In this document: positions 9,083 through 17,538 of the stretch, piece by piece | Position numbering within the stretch: position 1 is the first letter of the stretch | Layout: each line of letters opens with the position of its first letter | Assembly: GCF_002531755.2 (NCBI RefSeq) | Contig: NZ_CP035002.1 | Coordinates: 62,001 to 126,000, forward strand | Length of the DNA stretch: 64,000 bases | DNA from: Rhizobium acidisoli | Lineage (GTDB): Bacteria; Pseudomonadota; Alphaproteobacteria; Rhizobiales; Rhizobiaceae | Direction of reading: 5' to 3' | Translations under genes and position numbers: made by a program | Notes under the pieces: model-generated | What the model was told of the DNA's origin: nothing | Databases searched by the model: none | The model's input: the letters and a program-made list of their open reading frames with translations, nothing else

Positions 9083-9766
9083 ATGAGCGAACTTCTCGCG
9101 ATCGTATCCCGAGACGCTGACTATTATTTGATGCTCGAGCATATTTTGAAGGAAGGCGGATACAGGACAATGCTCATCGATGTTCCGAGCGAAGCCGTCC
9201 CGACAGTCGAGGAGTTAGACGCCGCAGCGATCATCGTCGACTGCCAGCCGGGTTCGCAAATTTTGTCTGATATCGCCGCCAGCCTCAAGGAGAGAGGGCT
9301 TGCCAGCGAGGTCACCCTCATCGCGCTGGTCGCCGAAAAAACCGCCTATCTCGACATTTTGAAAGCCAATGTCGATGAGAGCTTTACAAGGCCCATGCGG
9401 CCGGAACGCCTCTTGTCTTACCTTCACGGTGCAATAGGGAATTCCGCCGACAACGTGCGTCGCCGCCTCCTTCCAATATTCGACGATATGAAATTGGACA
9501 CCAAGGGTCGGCGTGTTCTGGTACGGGGCACGCCGATCAACCTTAGTCCGATCGAGTTTCGCCTGTTGAGCGCCCTGATGGGGGACGTGGGACGAGTTCT
9601 CAGCCGGGTCGAGCTGATAGGTATCGCTTGGCCGCAGGGAGCATTCGTCGAGCCGCGGACGGTCGATGTTCATATCGGCCGCCTCCGGCGGGCTTTGAAG
9701 CGAGCCCTTGGCCGCGATGTGATCCGGACGGTGCCAAAGGTAGGATATGCGATGAACATCGTCTGA
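9083..9766 (+). CDS. OmpR/PhoB-like regulator with degenerate receiver
   Basis: About 227 residues from the ATG at 9083, with GCGGGGCCAGCAG upstream; an in-frame start at 9068 is possible. The C-terminal half is a clear OmpR-type winged helix, with a LSPIEFRLLSAL entry and a TVDVHIGRLRRAL recognition helix followed by an IRTVPKVGYAM wing. The N-terminal receiver is altered. The acidic pocket is IVSRDADYY instead of two adjacent acids, the switch Thr is lost, and the conserved Lys is replaced by Arg (TRPM), although an Asp remains at the usual phosphorylation position (IIVDC). It may therefore work without phosphorylation. No sensor kinase gene is adjacent. It is paralogous to the gene at 20057. 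Confidence 0.85.
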   Translation: MSELLAIVSRDADYYLMLEHILKEGGYRTMLIDVPSEAVPTVEELDAAAIIVDCQPGSQILSDIAASLKERGLASEVTLIALVAEKTAYLDILKANVDESFTRPMRPERLLSYLHGAIGNSADNVRRRLLPIFDDMKLDTKGRRVLVRGTPINLSPIEFRLLSALMGDVGRVLSRVELIGIAWPQGAFVEPRTVDVHIGRLRRALKRALGRDVIRTVPKVGYAMNIV

Positions 9767-9889
9767 CCTTGTGAACCTAGTTACATTCACATCTTCACCG
9801 AAAATTCCTTAAAACTTACCGTCGCGTTCGTTGCATAAACAAAAGACTCGCGGTTAGCGTGCAGTCTGTCCAACGTTTGGGAGCACAAA

Positions 9890-11131
9890 ATGCAAGAGGC
9901 CGCTTCGGGTGCCGGGTCGCCCATGATATCTCACAGAAACACAGCCAGTTTGATCAGGCATGCCGCTCCTCACTTCGCCGCAGCCCATCTCGATGGCCTG
10001 ATGGCACTTTATGTCCATCCGGCGGATGGTCGAGCCGTGACGATGCCAATATCAGAAAGCCGATCGCAACGTGTCATCGACTTCGTTCGCTGCTCCTATC
10101 TCGGGCTCGACAATCATCCCGCGATCATCGAGGGCGCTATTGAGACCGTTCGGCGCTACGGAACGCTACACTGGTCCTGCGCCCGCACGCGGCTCAATTT
10201 TGCAGTCCTGGGAGATCTCGAGGATGCGCTCTCTGACCTTTTCGCCGCAAGGGTCATTACCTACACGACGGTTCTTGCCGCCAATATGAGCGCTCTTCCT
10301 TTGATTGCGTCGGGAGTCCTGACTGGGGGCAAAAAACCTGTGATGGTGTTCGATCGCCTCGCTCATGCGACGCTCGCATTTAACAAGCCCGTCGTCGCCG
10401 AAGAATGCGTGGTTCGCACCATAGGCCACAACGATCTTCAGGCGCTGGAAGACATTTGCCGTCAGAATGAGACGGTCGCCTATGTCTGTGATGGTGTCTA
10501 TTCCATGGGCGGTTGTGCGCCGATCAAGGAATTGCGCGAGCTTCAGGAGCGATACGGCCTTTTCCTCTATATTGATGATGCTCATGGCATATCGCTCTTC
10601 GGAGAAAGGGGCGAGGGTTTTGCCCGTTCGCAAATGCCCGAGGGTCTCGAAGAGCGGACCATAATCGCGGCCTCACTCGGCAAGGGCTTCGGCGCCTCAG
10701 GCGGCATGTTGATGCTTGGAACGTCGTTTCAGGAAGAAATTTTTCGCCGCTTTGCTCTCGCCCATGCCTTTTCGGCCTCGATCAATGTTGCGGCGATTGG
10801 TGCTGCCCTCGCCTCCGAGGTAATCCATCGCACACCGGAACTCGGCGTGCGGCAAAGGGCATTGGCCGAATATATTTCTCTGTTCGACGAACTGGTGCCA
10901 ACCGCACAGGCGGGATCCCGACTTCCTATCCGCACCGTTGTCGTCGGTGACGAGCTGGCGGCAATCGGTGCCGCCAGAGTCGTGCTCGATGCCGGTTACT
11001 ATGCATCGGCCATATTCTTCCCGACGGTGGCCAAGGGGAGGGCAGGGCTGCGCATATGTCCGACTGCCAGCCACACGGCCGCGGAAGTGCGCGAGGTCGC
11101 CGCTGCCATCAATCGTGCCCTCAAGGGCTAA
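9890..11131 (+). CDS. Alpha-oxoamine synthase-like PLP enzyme
   Basis: A 413-residue fold-type I PLP enzyme of the family that includes AONS (BioF), KBL, ALAS and CqsA. These enzymes condense an amino acid with an acyl-CoA to give an alpha-aminoketone. Visible motifs are the cofactor Asp-Ala-His (YIDDAHGISLFG) near residue 225 and the Schiff-base Lys265 in ASLGKGFGASGG. The loop that usually reads GSGGSR is replaced by LHWSCARTR, so substrates probably differ from BioF. The ATG at 9890 follows GGGAG. It converges with the ABC transporter operon. No biotin or heme genes lie nearby. A CqsA-like role in making a signal is possible but unproven. Confidence 0.8.
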   Translation: MQEAASGAGSPMISHRNTASLIRHAAPHFAAAHLDGLMALYVHPADGRAVTMPISESRSQRVIDFVRCSYLGLDNHPAIIEGAIETVRRYGTLHWSCARTRLNFAVLGDLEDALSDLFAARVITYTTVLAANMSALPLIASGVLTGGKKPVMVFDRLAHATLAFNKPVVAEECVVRTIGHNDLQALEDICRQNETVAYVCDGVYSMGGCAPIKELRELQERYGLFLYIDDAHGISLFGERGEGFARSQMPEGLEERTIIAASLGKGFGASGGMLMLGTSFQEEIFRRFALAHAFSASINVAAIGAALASEVIHRTPELGVRQRALAEYISLFDELVPTAQAGSRLPIRTVVVGDELAAIGAARVVLDAGYYASAIFFPTVAKGRAGLRICPTASHTAAEVREVAAAINRALKG

Positions 11132-11177
11132 GGATCGGTCTTCACCCCGGACGCTTCTTCTCGCTCGGGGATGGTCG

Positions 11178-12236
11178 TTATCGGATCCAGGCATTCCAAC
11201 GCTCGAGCATCGTCGCGGAATTTTCATTGATCCATTTGGCGTCCGGAATGACGATGTAATCCCTGATATCATCGTCGCTTGGCAACGCTGCACGTGCTGC
11301 CGGCGACATCAATGCGATCGCCTTGCGACTGGGCGGCGTGCAAAGGAGTTCCTCGCAGACTTTCGCCTGCGCCTCGGGGTGATCAAGCCAGTAGCCGACC
11401 AGCTTTAACGCATTCGCCCGGTTCGGCGCGCCCTTGATGATGGTCAAGCGATCGCCAACTAAGAAAGAAGCCTGCTTGGACCAGGCGATCTGGCGGCCTT
11501 CAGCCTTCAGAGTATTTGCCCGCGTCAGCCAGATCTGGCCGATGCTGTAGTCGCCGTTGCGAAACCCTTGAACGCTCTGATCACCGGTCTTCCACCAGAG
11601 CGATATTGCTGGACGGATCTCGTCAAGCTTTTTGAGTGCGCGGTCGACGTCGAGCGGAAAGAGCTTGTCGCGCGGGACACCATCGGCCAGCAGTGCAGCG
11701 GCCATGACCCGCCACGGATCGTCGAAATTCGGAAAAGACCGACCACCGGGAAATTTCGCCTGGTCCCACATGTCAGCCCAGCTCGACGGGCTTCCTTCCT
11801 TGAAGCCGGTAGGGTCGTAAGCCATGAGCGTTGCGGTCGAAAAAAGCCTGGCCCCGGCAGTGACACAGGCATCGTCGACCAAGTCTGGTCGGCCTTGAAA
11901 GGGTTTGCAAAATTCGGTGAGGTCTTCAGACGTCAACCGATGCGTTTCAGCGCTCGCCTGGATCTCGCCATCCGGATAGAGGTCCCAGGTCACATTGCCT
12001 GTCTTGACCATCGCCGATGCTTTCGCTCGCATCTCCGCATTTGTTGCCGCGACCGAGACGACTTTGATGCCGGTCTCTTCGGTAAACGGCTCGAACCAGA
12101 ATTTTCGCAGCGCCGCATCGTAGGCGCCGCCAGTGGTCGCAATGACCACCTGCTCCTCAGCATGGGATACCCCCGCACCAACTAGCGTGAGGCAAGCCGC
12201 AAGCAGCAAGGGCCTGATCTCGATTCGTTTTGTCAT
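11178..12236 (-). CDS. ABC transporter substrate-binding protein, PotD-type
   Basis: A periplasmic binding protein of 352 residues. The signal peptide covers residues 1-26 (core LLLAACLTLVGAG, cleavage after SHA). The mature part starts with the VVIATTGGAYDAAL strand-loop typical of the polyamine/opine/iron-type class and contains LMAYDPTGF and SSWADMWD segments found in PotD-like proteins. The ATG at 12236 has GAGGAAA upstream; longer in-frame extensions overlap the permease gene and look non-coding. It is last in a four-gene importer operon (ATPase, permease, permease, binding protein). The ligand cannot be read from the sequence. Confidence 0.9.
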   Translation of the reverse strand: MTKRIEIRPLLLAACLTLVGAGVSHAEEQVVIATTGGAYDAALRKFWFEPFTEETGIKVVSVAATNAEMRAKASAMVKTGNVTWDLYPDGEIQASAETHRLTSEDLTEFCKPFQGRPDLVDDACVTAGARLFSTATLMAYDPTGFKEGSPSSWADMWDQAKFPGGRSFPNFDDPWRVMAAALLADGVPRDKLFPLDVDRALKKLDEIRPAISLWWKTGDQSVQGFRNGDYSIGQIWLTRANTLKAEGRQIAWSKQASFLVGDRLTIIKGAPNRANALKLVGYWLDHPEAQAKVCEELLCTPPSRKAIALMSPAARAALPSDDDIRDYIVIPDAKWINENSATMLERWNAWIR

Positions 12237-12270
12237 CGCGTTTTCCTCTGTCCGGATGAATATGGCCACG

Positions 12271-13122
12271 TTAGTCCTCCCCGCGGCCTGTAAGGAGATA
12301 GATGGAGCCCATGAGGACGAGTGATATCGCGACGAGCAGCGTCGAAACCGATGCAATGACCGGGGTGAGATTGAAATCGATATCCTCGAACATTTTGCGG
12401 CTGATCGTTTTGCCGCCGGTATCGGAGATGAAGAATGCGACCGTTGCCTCATCGAATGATGCTAGAAACGCAAAAACCGAAGCAGCTGCGACCGCCGGTG
12501 AAATGTTTGGAAGCACGATGCTGAAGAAGGTGCGGCTGCGGCTTGCCCCGCAATTCAGTGCGGCAAGTTCAAGTGACGGGTCAAAGCGCTCGAGTGCTGC
12601 CGATACGGTGATGATCACGTAGGGGACCGAGAGCACGGTGTGCGCGACCAGGAAACCAGCAAAATTGCCTGTCAGGCCAAGCGGCGACAAAATCAGATAG
12701 AGCGCAACGCCGAAGACGACATGGGGGACAATCATCGGCCCGAGCGACAGCGCCTGCAGAAGGGCCTTGCCCGGCAAATTGCCGCGAACGAGTCCGATGG
12801 CGGCCATTGTTCCGATTGCCGTCGAAGCGATGGTTGTCGATAGCGCAATCTTCAGGCTGAAAATCGTCGCCGCGCGCCAGTCCGGATCGGAGAGAAATTC
12901 GCTATACCAGCGAAGCGTCAGGCCCTTCGGCGGGAATTGGATATAGCTGCTGTCATTCAGCGAAATCGGAATAACGAGCAACGTCGGCAGCACCAGGAAG
13001 AATAGGATTGCGCCAATCAGCAATCCCCCGAAGAGCCGCAAGACTGCCTTGCCATAAGGTCGATGGCTGCTGTTGACGCAAGAGGCGGCGCTTGCCGTGG
13101 CGGTTGCTGACTCAGTTGGCAC
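12271..13122 (-). CDS. ABC transporter permease, PotC-type
   Basis: A 283-residue inner-membrane permease with about six hydrophobic segments. The binding-protein-dependent transport signature (EAA loop) lies at roughly 190-210: ELAALNCGASRSRTFFSIVLP, written here with its key residues E, A, G and P. It overlaps the upstream permease gene by 11 bases. With the other permease it should form the membrane channel of a PotABCD-type importer. Confidence 0.9.
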   Translation of the reverse strand: MPTESATATASAASCVNSSHRPYGKAVLRLFGGLLIGAILFFLVLPTLLVIPISLNDSSYIQFPPKGLTLRWYSEFLSDPDWRAATIFSLKIALSTTIASTAIGTMAAIGLVRGNLPGKALLQALSLGPMIVPHVVFGVALYLILSPLGLTGNFAGFLVAHTVLSVPYVIITVSAALERFDPSLELAALNCGASRSRTFFSIVLPNISPAVAAASVFAFLASFDEATVAFFISDTGGKTISRKMFEDIDFNLTPVIASVSTLLVAISLVLMGSIYLLTGRGED

Positions 13123-14020
13123 TGTTCATTCCTTTGCTGACGGAAAGGGCCTTGCGGAACACAAGGACAAAGATGAGCGTCGTGGTAAGAAGGACCGTCG
13201 CGAGCGCTGCGGCGAATGGCCAGTCAAGCAGGACGATAGTTTGCTGGCCGATCAGCGTTGCCATCATCAATGCTCCCGGTCCGCCAACAAGGGCTGGCGT
13301 GATATAAAAACCGATCGCCAGGATGAAGCACATGACGCACCCGGCAAAGATTCCAGGCAGGCTGAGGGGCAAGGTCACGCGCAGGAAGGCGCCCATCGGG
13401 CCGGCGCCGAGATTGCGGGCGGCCTGGCTATACTCGGCAGGAATTGTGCGAAGAGCATTGCAGATGGGCAGGATCATGAAGGGCATGAGAACATGTGTCA
13501 TCGCGAGGATGACGGCGCCCTCGGTATAAAGGAGCTTCAAAGGACTGGTGACGACGCCGGTTTCAATGAACAAGCCATTGATAACCCCGTTTCGCTGCAG
13601 CAGCACGATCCAGGCGTATGATCGCACCAGCACTGAGGTCCACAGCGGCACGAATACTGCCGCCACGACGATCATTGCAGCCTTGCCTCTGGCGCGCGCC
13701 ATGAGAAAGGCAACCGGATATCCGAGTAGCAGGCTCGCCACAGTGACAATTGCACCCGTCTGCAGCGTGCGAAGTAGGACGTCGATGTAAAGTGGCTCGG
13801 TTACAATCCGCCGGTAATATTCGAGCGTGAATTCCGGCGCCATAACGCTCAAAGAGATGAGCCGGCCAATCGGATAGAGGAAGCCTGCGGCCAGTAGGAG
13901 CATCAACGGGGCAACAAGCACGAGCGTCAGCGCATGCGAATAACGCCGTGCCGAGTATGAGAATAGCCAGCTTGCAGAAACGGTCGGTGTCGGTGCGAGA
14001 TTGTCGACGGTCGCAGTCAT
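13112..14020 (-). CDS. ABC transporter permease, PotB-type
   Basis: A 302-residue permease starting at the ATG at 14020, three bases past the ATPase stop. It has a cytoplasmic N-terminus of about 25 residues, then about six membrane segments. The EAA-loop is at AARNLGAGPMGAFLRVTLP, with the conserved Ala-Gly-Pro pattern. A longer reading frame exists upstream but overlaps the ATPase gene entirely and is not supported. It is the partner of the PotC-type permease. Confidence 0.9.
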   Translation of the reverse strand: MTATVDNLAPTPTVSASWLFSYSARRYSHALTLVLVAPLMLLLAAGFLYPIGRLISLSVMAPEFTLEYYRRIVTEPLYIDVLLRTLQTGAIVTVASLLLGYPVAFLMARARGKAAMIVVAAVFVPLWTSVLVRSYAWIVLLQRNGVINGLFIETGVVTSPLKLLYTEGAVILAMTHVLMPFMILPICNALRTIPAEYSQAARNLGAGPMGAFLRVTLPLSLPGIFAGCVMCFILAIGFYITPALVGGPGALMMATLIGQQTIVLLDWPFAAALATVLLTTTLIFVLVFRKALSVSKGMNSAN

Positions 14021-14021
14021 C

Positions 14022-15131
14022 TCATGCCTCCGCATCGGCAAAGAGCCGCAGGCCGTCGCGCTCGGCAATGACATCCACGGGGGTACCCGTCGCAAAGCGC
14101 GCTCTCGTCCCATCGGTGGAGATCTGCACCTGAATGATTTCTCCGTTCCCGAAATCGGTGCGAACGAGATGAAGATCGAAAGAGCCTGCAAAGACCGAGG
14201 TCTCGATCCGGCCGGGCAGGGCGTTCTTTCCCCCTGCGCCGCGCGCCGCAAGACCAAGGCGCTCGGGTCTGAGCGCAAGACGAACGCGATCCCCGATCTT
14301 TGCCGAACCCTCGAAACCCGGAAAAGCGCCCGGCGTATCAATGACCACATCATCACCCAGTCTGATCGTCTGGCTGCCGGCGATGTCGCCCAGGTATTCT
14401 CCAGTCAGGAAGTTCATCTTGCCGATGAAGTCCGCAACAAAGGCACTCTGCGGATTGCAGTAAATCTCCGCCGGGGTTCCGAGTTGAGCGAGTTGCCCCT
14501 TTGCCATAACGGCGATCCGGTCGGACATGGTCAACGCCTCCTCTTGATCGTGCGTCACGTAGATGACCGTAGCGCCGAGCCGCTGCTGCAACTGCTTGAT
14601 CTCGAGCTGCATGGATTCGCGCAGCTTCTTGTCGAGTGCCCCGAGCGGCTCGTCCATCAGGAGAACAGGCGGTTCGAAGACAATTGCTCGCGCGACCGCC
14701 ACACGCTGTTGCTGGCCGCCGGATAATTCGTGGGGATAGCGCCTGGCGTAGTCCGGGAGTTGGACGAGGTCGAGCGCCCGGCCGACGCGTTCGGCTCTGA
14801 GGTTCTTGCGAATGCCGCGCATCTTCAGTGGAAAGGCTATGTTTTCAGCGACGGTCAGATGGGGGAACAAGGCATAACGCTGAAAGACCATCCCGATATT
14901 GCGGCGATCGGGCGACATGGTGGTGACATCGCGCCCGCCGATAATGATGCGCCCGGCAGAAGGGCTTTCGAAGCCCGCGATCATTGTCAGGAGCGTCGTT
15001 TTCCCCGACCCGGATGGACCAAGGATCGACAGGAATTCGCCGGCGGGAATTTCCAAGGTCACTGCGCCAACGGCAGTCTGGCTGCCATAAGCCTTGCCAA
15101 TGCGATCGATGAAAACAGGCGCACCAATCAA
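14022..15131 (-). CDS. ABC transporter ATP-binding protein, PotA-type
   Basis: An ATPase of the PotA/FbpC group, 369 residues from the TTG at 15131. AGGGAGA lies eight bases upstream of that codon, and the homologous part starts just after it. An in-frame ATG at 15212 would add 27 unrelated-looking residues. Visible motifs are Walker A GPSGSGKTT, the Q-loop VFQRYALFPHL, signature LSGGQQQR, Walker B VLLMDEP and the H-loop VTHDQEEA. A C-terminal TOBE-like domain begins near residue 285 (LRPERL). It is first gene of the minus-strand importer operon, divergent from gntR across a palindromic operator. Confidence 0.92.
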   Translation of the reverse strand: MIGAPVFIDRIGKAYGSQTAVGAVTLEIPAGEFLSILGPSGSGKTTLLTMIAGFESPSAGRIIIGGRDVTTMSPDRRNIGMVFQRYALFPHLTVAENIAFPLKMRGIRKNLRAERVGRALDLVQLPDYARRYPHELSGGQQQRVAVARAIVFEPPVLLMDEPLGALDKKLRESMQLEIKQLQQRLGATVIYVTHDQEEALTMSDRIAVMAKGQLAQLGTPAEIYCNPQSAFVADFIGKMNFLTGEYLGDIAGSQTIRLGDDVVIDTPGAFPGFEGSAKIGDRVRLALRPERLGLAARGAGGKNALPGRIETSVFAGSFDLHLVRTDFGNGEIIQVQISTDGTRARFATGTPVDVIAERDGLRLFADAEA

Positions 15132-15317
15132 AATGATATCTCCCTTTCGCGTGTTGAACGTGTTGGAACCTCCCCGGCCGCTTGTGTGGTGCGGGGTTGC
15201 TGTGGGCATCATGCCGGGGGACGGCAGGTCGTGTGGATACGGCCTTGCGCGGCGAGGCGTTGCTACTATTCACGATCCCGTTATGCTGTCACATTAGAGG
15301 ATCGTTTCGGTCTCATT

Positions 15318-15339
15318 CATTTTTGTTGCAACAAAAATG
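15318..15339. promoter_or_regulatory. Perfect palindromic operator between importer operon and gntR
   Basis: The core TTTTGTTGCAACAAAA (15321-15336) is a perfect palindrome, extended by CAT and ATG to 22 bases. It lies 30 bases before the gntR start in the divergent promoter region. This placement suggests autoregulation and joint control of the importer operon. Matching sites occur at 16114-16129 and, with one change, at 8900-8915. Confidence 0.75.
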
Positions 15340-15368
15340 TGAAGAAGTCAACGCTTGGGGGATAAGAA

Positions 15369-16067
15369 TTGAGCAAAAATACAACCTTGAAGGAATCGCA
15401 GGCGCCTGAGGCGCAGGTGGGGCGCATCAGCGACTTCGCTTACGCCTCCATCAAGGAGCTTCTCGCACGCGGCACTTACAAGCCCGGTCACAAGCTGCCG
15501 ATCCGCTCAGTGGCCGAATTGCTGAACGTTGGCTCTACGCCGGCGCGCGAGGCGATCAACCGATTGGTCTTCGAGGGCGCGCTCGTAATGGTGGGCCCTA
15601 AATCCGTCATCGTCCCGCACCTCGATCTCGCCGCCCTGTATGAAGTCACGCAAATGCGGCTTGCGCTTGAAGGGTTGGCGACTGAGAAGGGCGCATTGCT
15701 CGCGACGGAAGAGACAATTGATAACCTATTATTTCTGCAAGGGAAGATAACGAAGGCGCTTGATGAAAAGCGCTATGCGGACGCCCTTCACGACAACAAG
15801 GAATTTCATTTTACGATCTATCGACTTTGTCGGATGCCGCATCTCCTTTCAACGATCGAGGCGTTGTGGTTGAGGGTCGGAGCTTCGTTTCATAACCTCT
15901 ATCCTGACTTCGCTGAGACCAAGCATGGCGTGCGCAACCACATGGCCGCGATAGAGGGGCTTGTCGACAAAGATCCATCAGCTGTCCGTGCCGCGATGGA
16001 AAATGATATCCGTGACGGCTACCGGCGCTTGAAGAAATCTGCGCAGAAGCGGCTCAACCAGGAATGA
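15369..16067 (+). CDS. GntR-family (FadR/FCD-type) transcriptional regulator
   Basis: A 232-residue DNA-binding regulator. The N-terminal winged helix carries GntR hallmarks (YKPGHKLPIRSVAELLNVGSTPAREAINRL, in pieces), and the C-terminal helical FCD domain carries its metal-binding pattern: the NKEFH helix, ASFHNLY and RNHMAAI. FCD regulators usually sense small organic acids or related metabolites. The likely start is TTG at 15369, with GGGGGATAAG upstream. It sits between the divergent importer and the aminotransferase operon and is the best candidate to bind the TTTTGTTGCAACAAAA-type sites. Confidence 0.92.
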   Translation: MSKNTTLKESQAPEAQVGRISDFAYASIKELLARGTYKPGHKLPIRSVAELLNVGSTPAREAINRLVFEGALVMVGPKSVIVPHLDLAALYEVTQMRLALEGLATEKGALLATEETIDNLLFLQGKITKALDEKRYADALHDNKEFHFTIYRLCRMPHLLSTIEALWLRVGASFHNLYPDFAETKHGVRNHMAAIEGLVDKDPSAVRAAMENDIRDGYRRLKKSAQKRLNQE

Positions 16068-16084
16068 TCATGCCGTTTGACTTT

Positions 16085-16129
16085 TTTTGTTGCAACTTCT
16101 TCTCCTTCATGATTTTTGTTACAACAAAA
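16085..16129. promoter_or_regulatory. Two operator-like sites before the aminotransferase operon
   Basis: TTTTGTTGCAAC at 16085-16096 keeps only the left part of the palindrome. TTTTGTTACAACAAAA at 16114-16129 is a nearly perfect full site. Both lie between the gntR stop and the aminotransferase start at 16175, so gntR and the downstream three-enzyme operon probably have separate but co-regulated promoters. Confidence 0.65.
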
Positions 16130-16174
16130 TTATGAAGGGTCGCGCCGCGGCCCGCGTTGGCCGGAGAAGATCGC

Positions 16175-17536
16175 ATGTTTCACCCAGATTTATCGCGAAC
16201 CGGCCGGGGGTATTCCCGGTCGAGGTCCGAACATTTCTTCAAAAGGGGGCGCCGGGTATTTCCGACGGGGATCACGCGGGTCACTGTGGATCACGAGCCC
16301 AGCCCGCTCTACATCTCTCGCGGGGAGGGAGCCTATCTCATTGACGTCGACGGCAACCGGCTGCTCGATCTCAACAACAATTTCACGACGCTAATCCACG
16401 GCCATGGTTTCCTTCCGGTCGCCGATGCCGTTGCAGATCTTCTTCATCGCGGCACGTGTTTCTCCAACCCAACCGAGCACGAGATCACGCTGGCCGAGCT
16501 ATTGATCGAGCGCATTCCGGCCGTTGAGCATATTCGTTTCGTCAACAGCGGCACCGAGGCTGTGATGTTTGCGATCAAGGCCGCCCGAGCATTTACCTGC
16601 CGGCCAGGCGTTGCACGCATCGAAGGCGCCTATCACGGTGCTTACGACTGGGCGGAAACGGGGCAGACGGTGTCGCCGGCTATCTGGAGCGACCCGCAGC
16701 GATCGTCGGCTGTACCCGCCTATCGTGGTATGCCGCCCTCGGTCGCCGACGAGGTGACCGTTATCCGCTTCAATGACGTCGCGGATCTCGAGCGTCGGAT
16801 AGCTTCTGCAGCCCCTTCACTCGCCTGTATCCTCATTGATCCGATGCCGAGCCGTGCCGGGCTGGTTGCGCCGGAGCCGAGCTTCCTTGCTGCCGTCGGT
16901 GCCATCGCCAAGCGATATGGGATTCTCGTCGTCGCCGACGAAGTCCTCAATCTGCGACAGTCCTATGCCGGAGCTTCGGCCCGCTACGGTCTGCAGCCCG
17001 ACCTGATCGCGGCAGGCAAGATCATCGGCGGAGGTTTTCCGGTCGGGGCAATTGGTGGGCGCGAGGAGGTCATGCGGGTCTTCGCCAGCGACAGCGGCAA
17101 GCCGCTTCTTCCGCAAGGCGGCACGTTTTCGGCAAATCCGGTATCTATGGTCGCGGGCCGGGTGGCAATGGAGGCGATGACAGAGGCCGCATTCGGTTCG
17201 CTGGAAAGCCTTGGCGATACCATTCGGGCAGGTCTTCGAAAGGAAATCGAGCGCCGTGGCGTAGCTTTCAGCGTGACGGGGGCCGCATCATTGTTTCGGA
17301 TCCATCCGAAAGGCAAGGAGCCAACGGACTTCCGCGAGGCCTATCTCGTGCCGCAAGAGGCCGACTTAATGGCTCGCCTTTCCAGGCATTTCCTCGATTG
17401 CGGCATCCTGCTTCCAAATGGCGCCGCCGCGTGCCTATCCACGGCAATGACCGACGCTGACGGTGATGCGGTCATTTCGGCCTTTGCTGACTTCCTTTCA
17501 ATCCTCGAAGCAAATCCAACAGAAGCAGGCATCTGA
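16175..17536 (+). CDS. Class III aminotransferase, glutamate-1-semialdehyde aminomutase-like
   Basis: A 453-residue PLP enzyme. The ATG at 16175 has GGAGAAG six bases upstream, better than the TTG at 16157. Family motifs are RVTVDHEPSPLYI, the phosphate-binding FVNSGTEAVMFA, the cofactor Asp in VVADEV, and Schiff-base Lys282 in AAGKIIGGGFPVG. The layout matches HemL-like mutases and transaminases, but no heme genes are present and the context is catabolic or secondary metabolism. It is first of a three-enzyme operon, with two bases separating it from the ThDP gene. Confidence 0.85.
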   Translation: MFHPDLSRTGRGYSRSRSEHFFKRGRRVFPTGITRVTVDHEPSPLYISRGEGAYLIDVDGNRLLDLNNNFTTLIHGHGFLPVADAVADLLHRGTCFSNPTEHEITLAELLIERIPAVEHIRFVNSGTEAVMFAIKAARAFTCRPGVARIEGAYHGAYDWAETGQTVSPAIWSDPQRSSAVPAYRGMPPSVADEVTVIRFNDVADLERRIASAAPSLACILIDPMPSRAGLVAPEPSFLAAVGAIAKRYGILVVADEVLNLRQSYAGASARYGLQPDLIAAGKIIGGGFPVGAIGGREEVMRVFASDSGKPLLPQGGTFSANPVSMVAGRVAMEAMTEAAFGSLESLGDTIRAGLRKEIERRGVAFSVTGAASLFRIHPKGKEPTDFREAYLVPQEADLMARLSRHFLDCGILLPNGAAACLSTAMTDADGDAVISAFADFLSILEANPTEAGI

Positions 17537-17538
17537 TT

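Noticed and set aside
9890..11131. Calling the oxoamine synthase bioF or kbl
   Set aside because: The glycine-rich substrate loop is replaced and no biotin or threonine genes are near, so only the superfamily is supported.
11131..11178. A small CCCCG/CGGGG hairpin between converging genes
   Set aside because: The stem is short, the loop is long and no T-run follows, so it is too weak to list as a terminator.
16175..17536. Calling the aminotransferase hemL
   Set aside because: The fold matches, but the context (importer, ThDP enzyme, SDR) and lack of heme genes make a housekeeping role unlikely.
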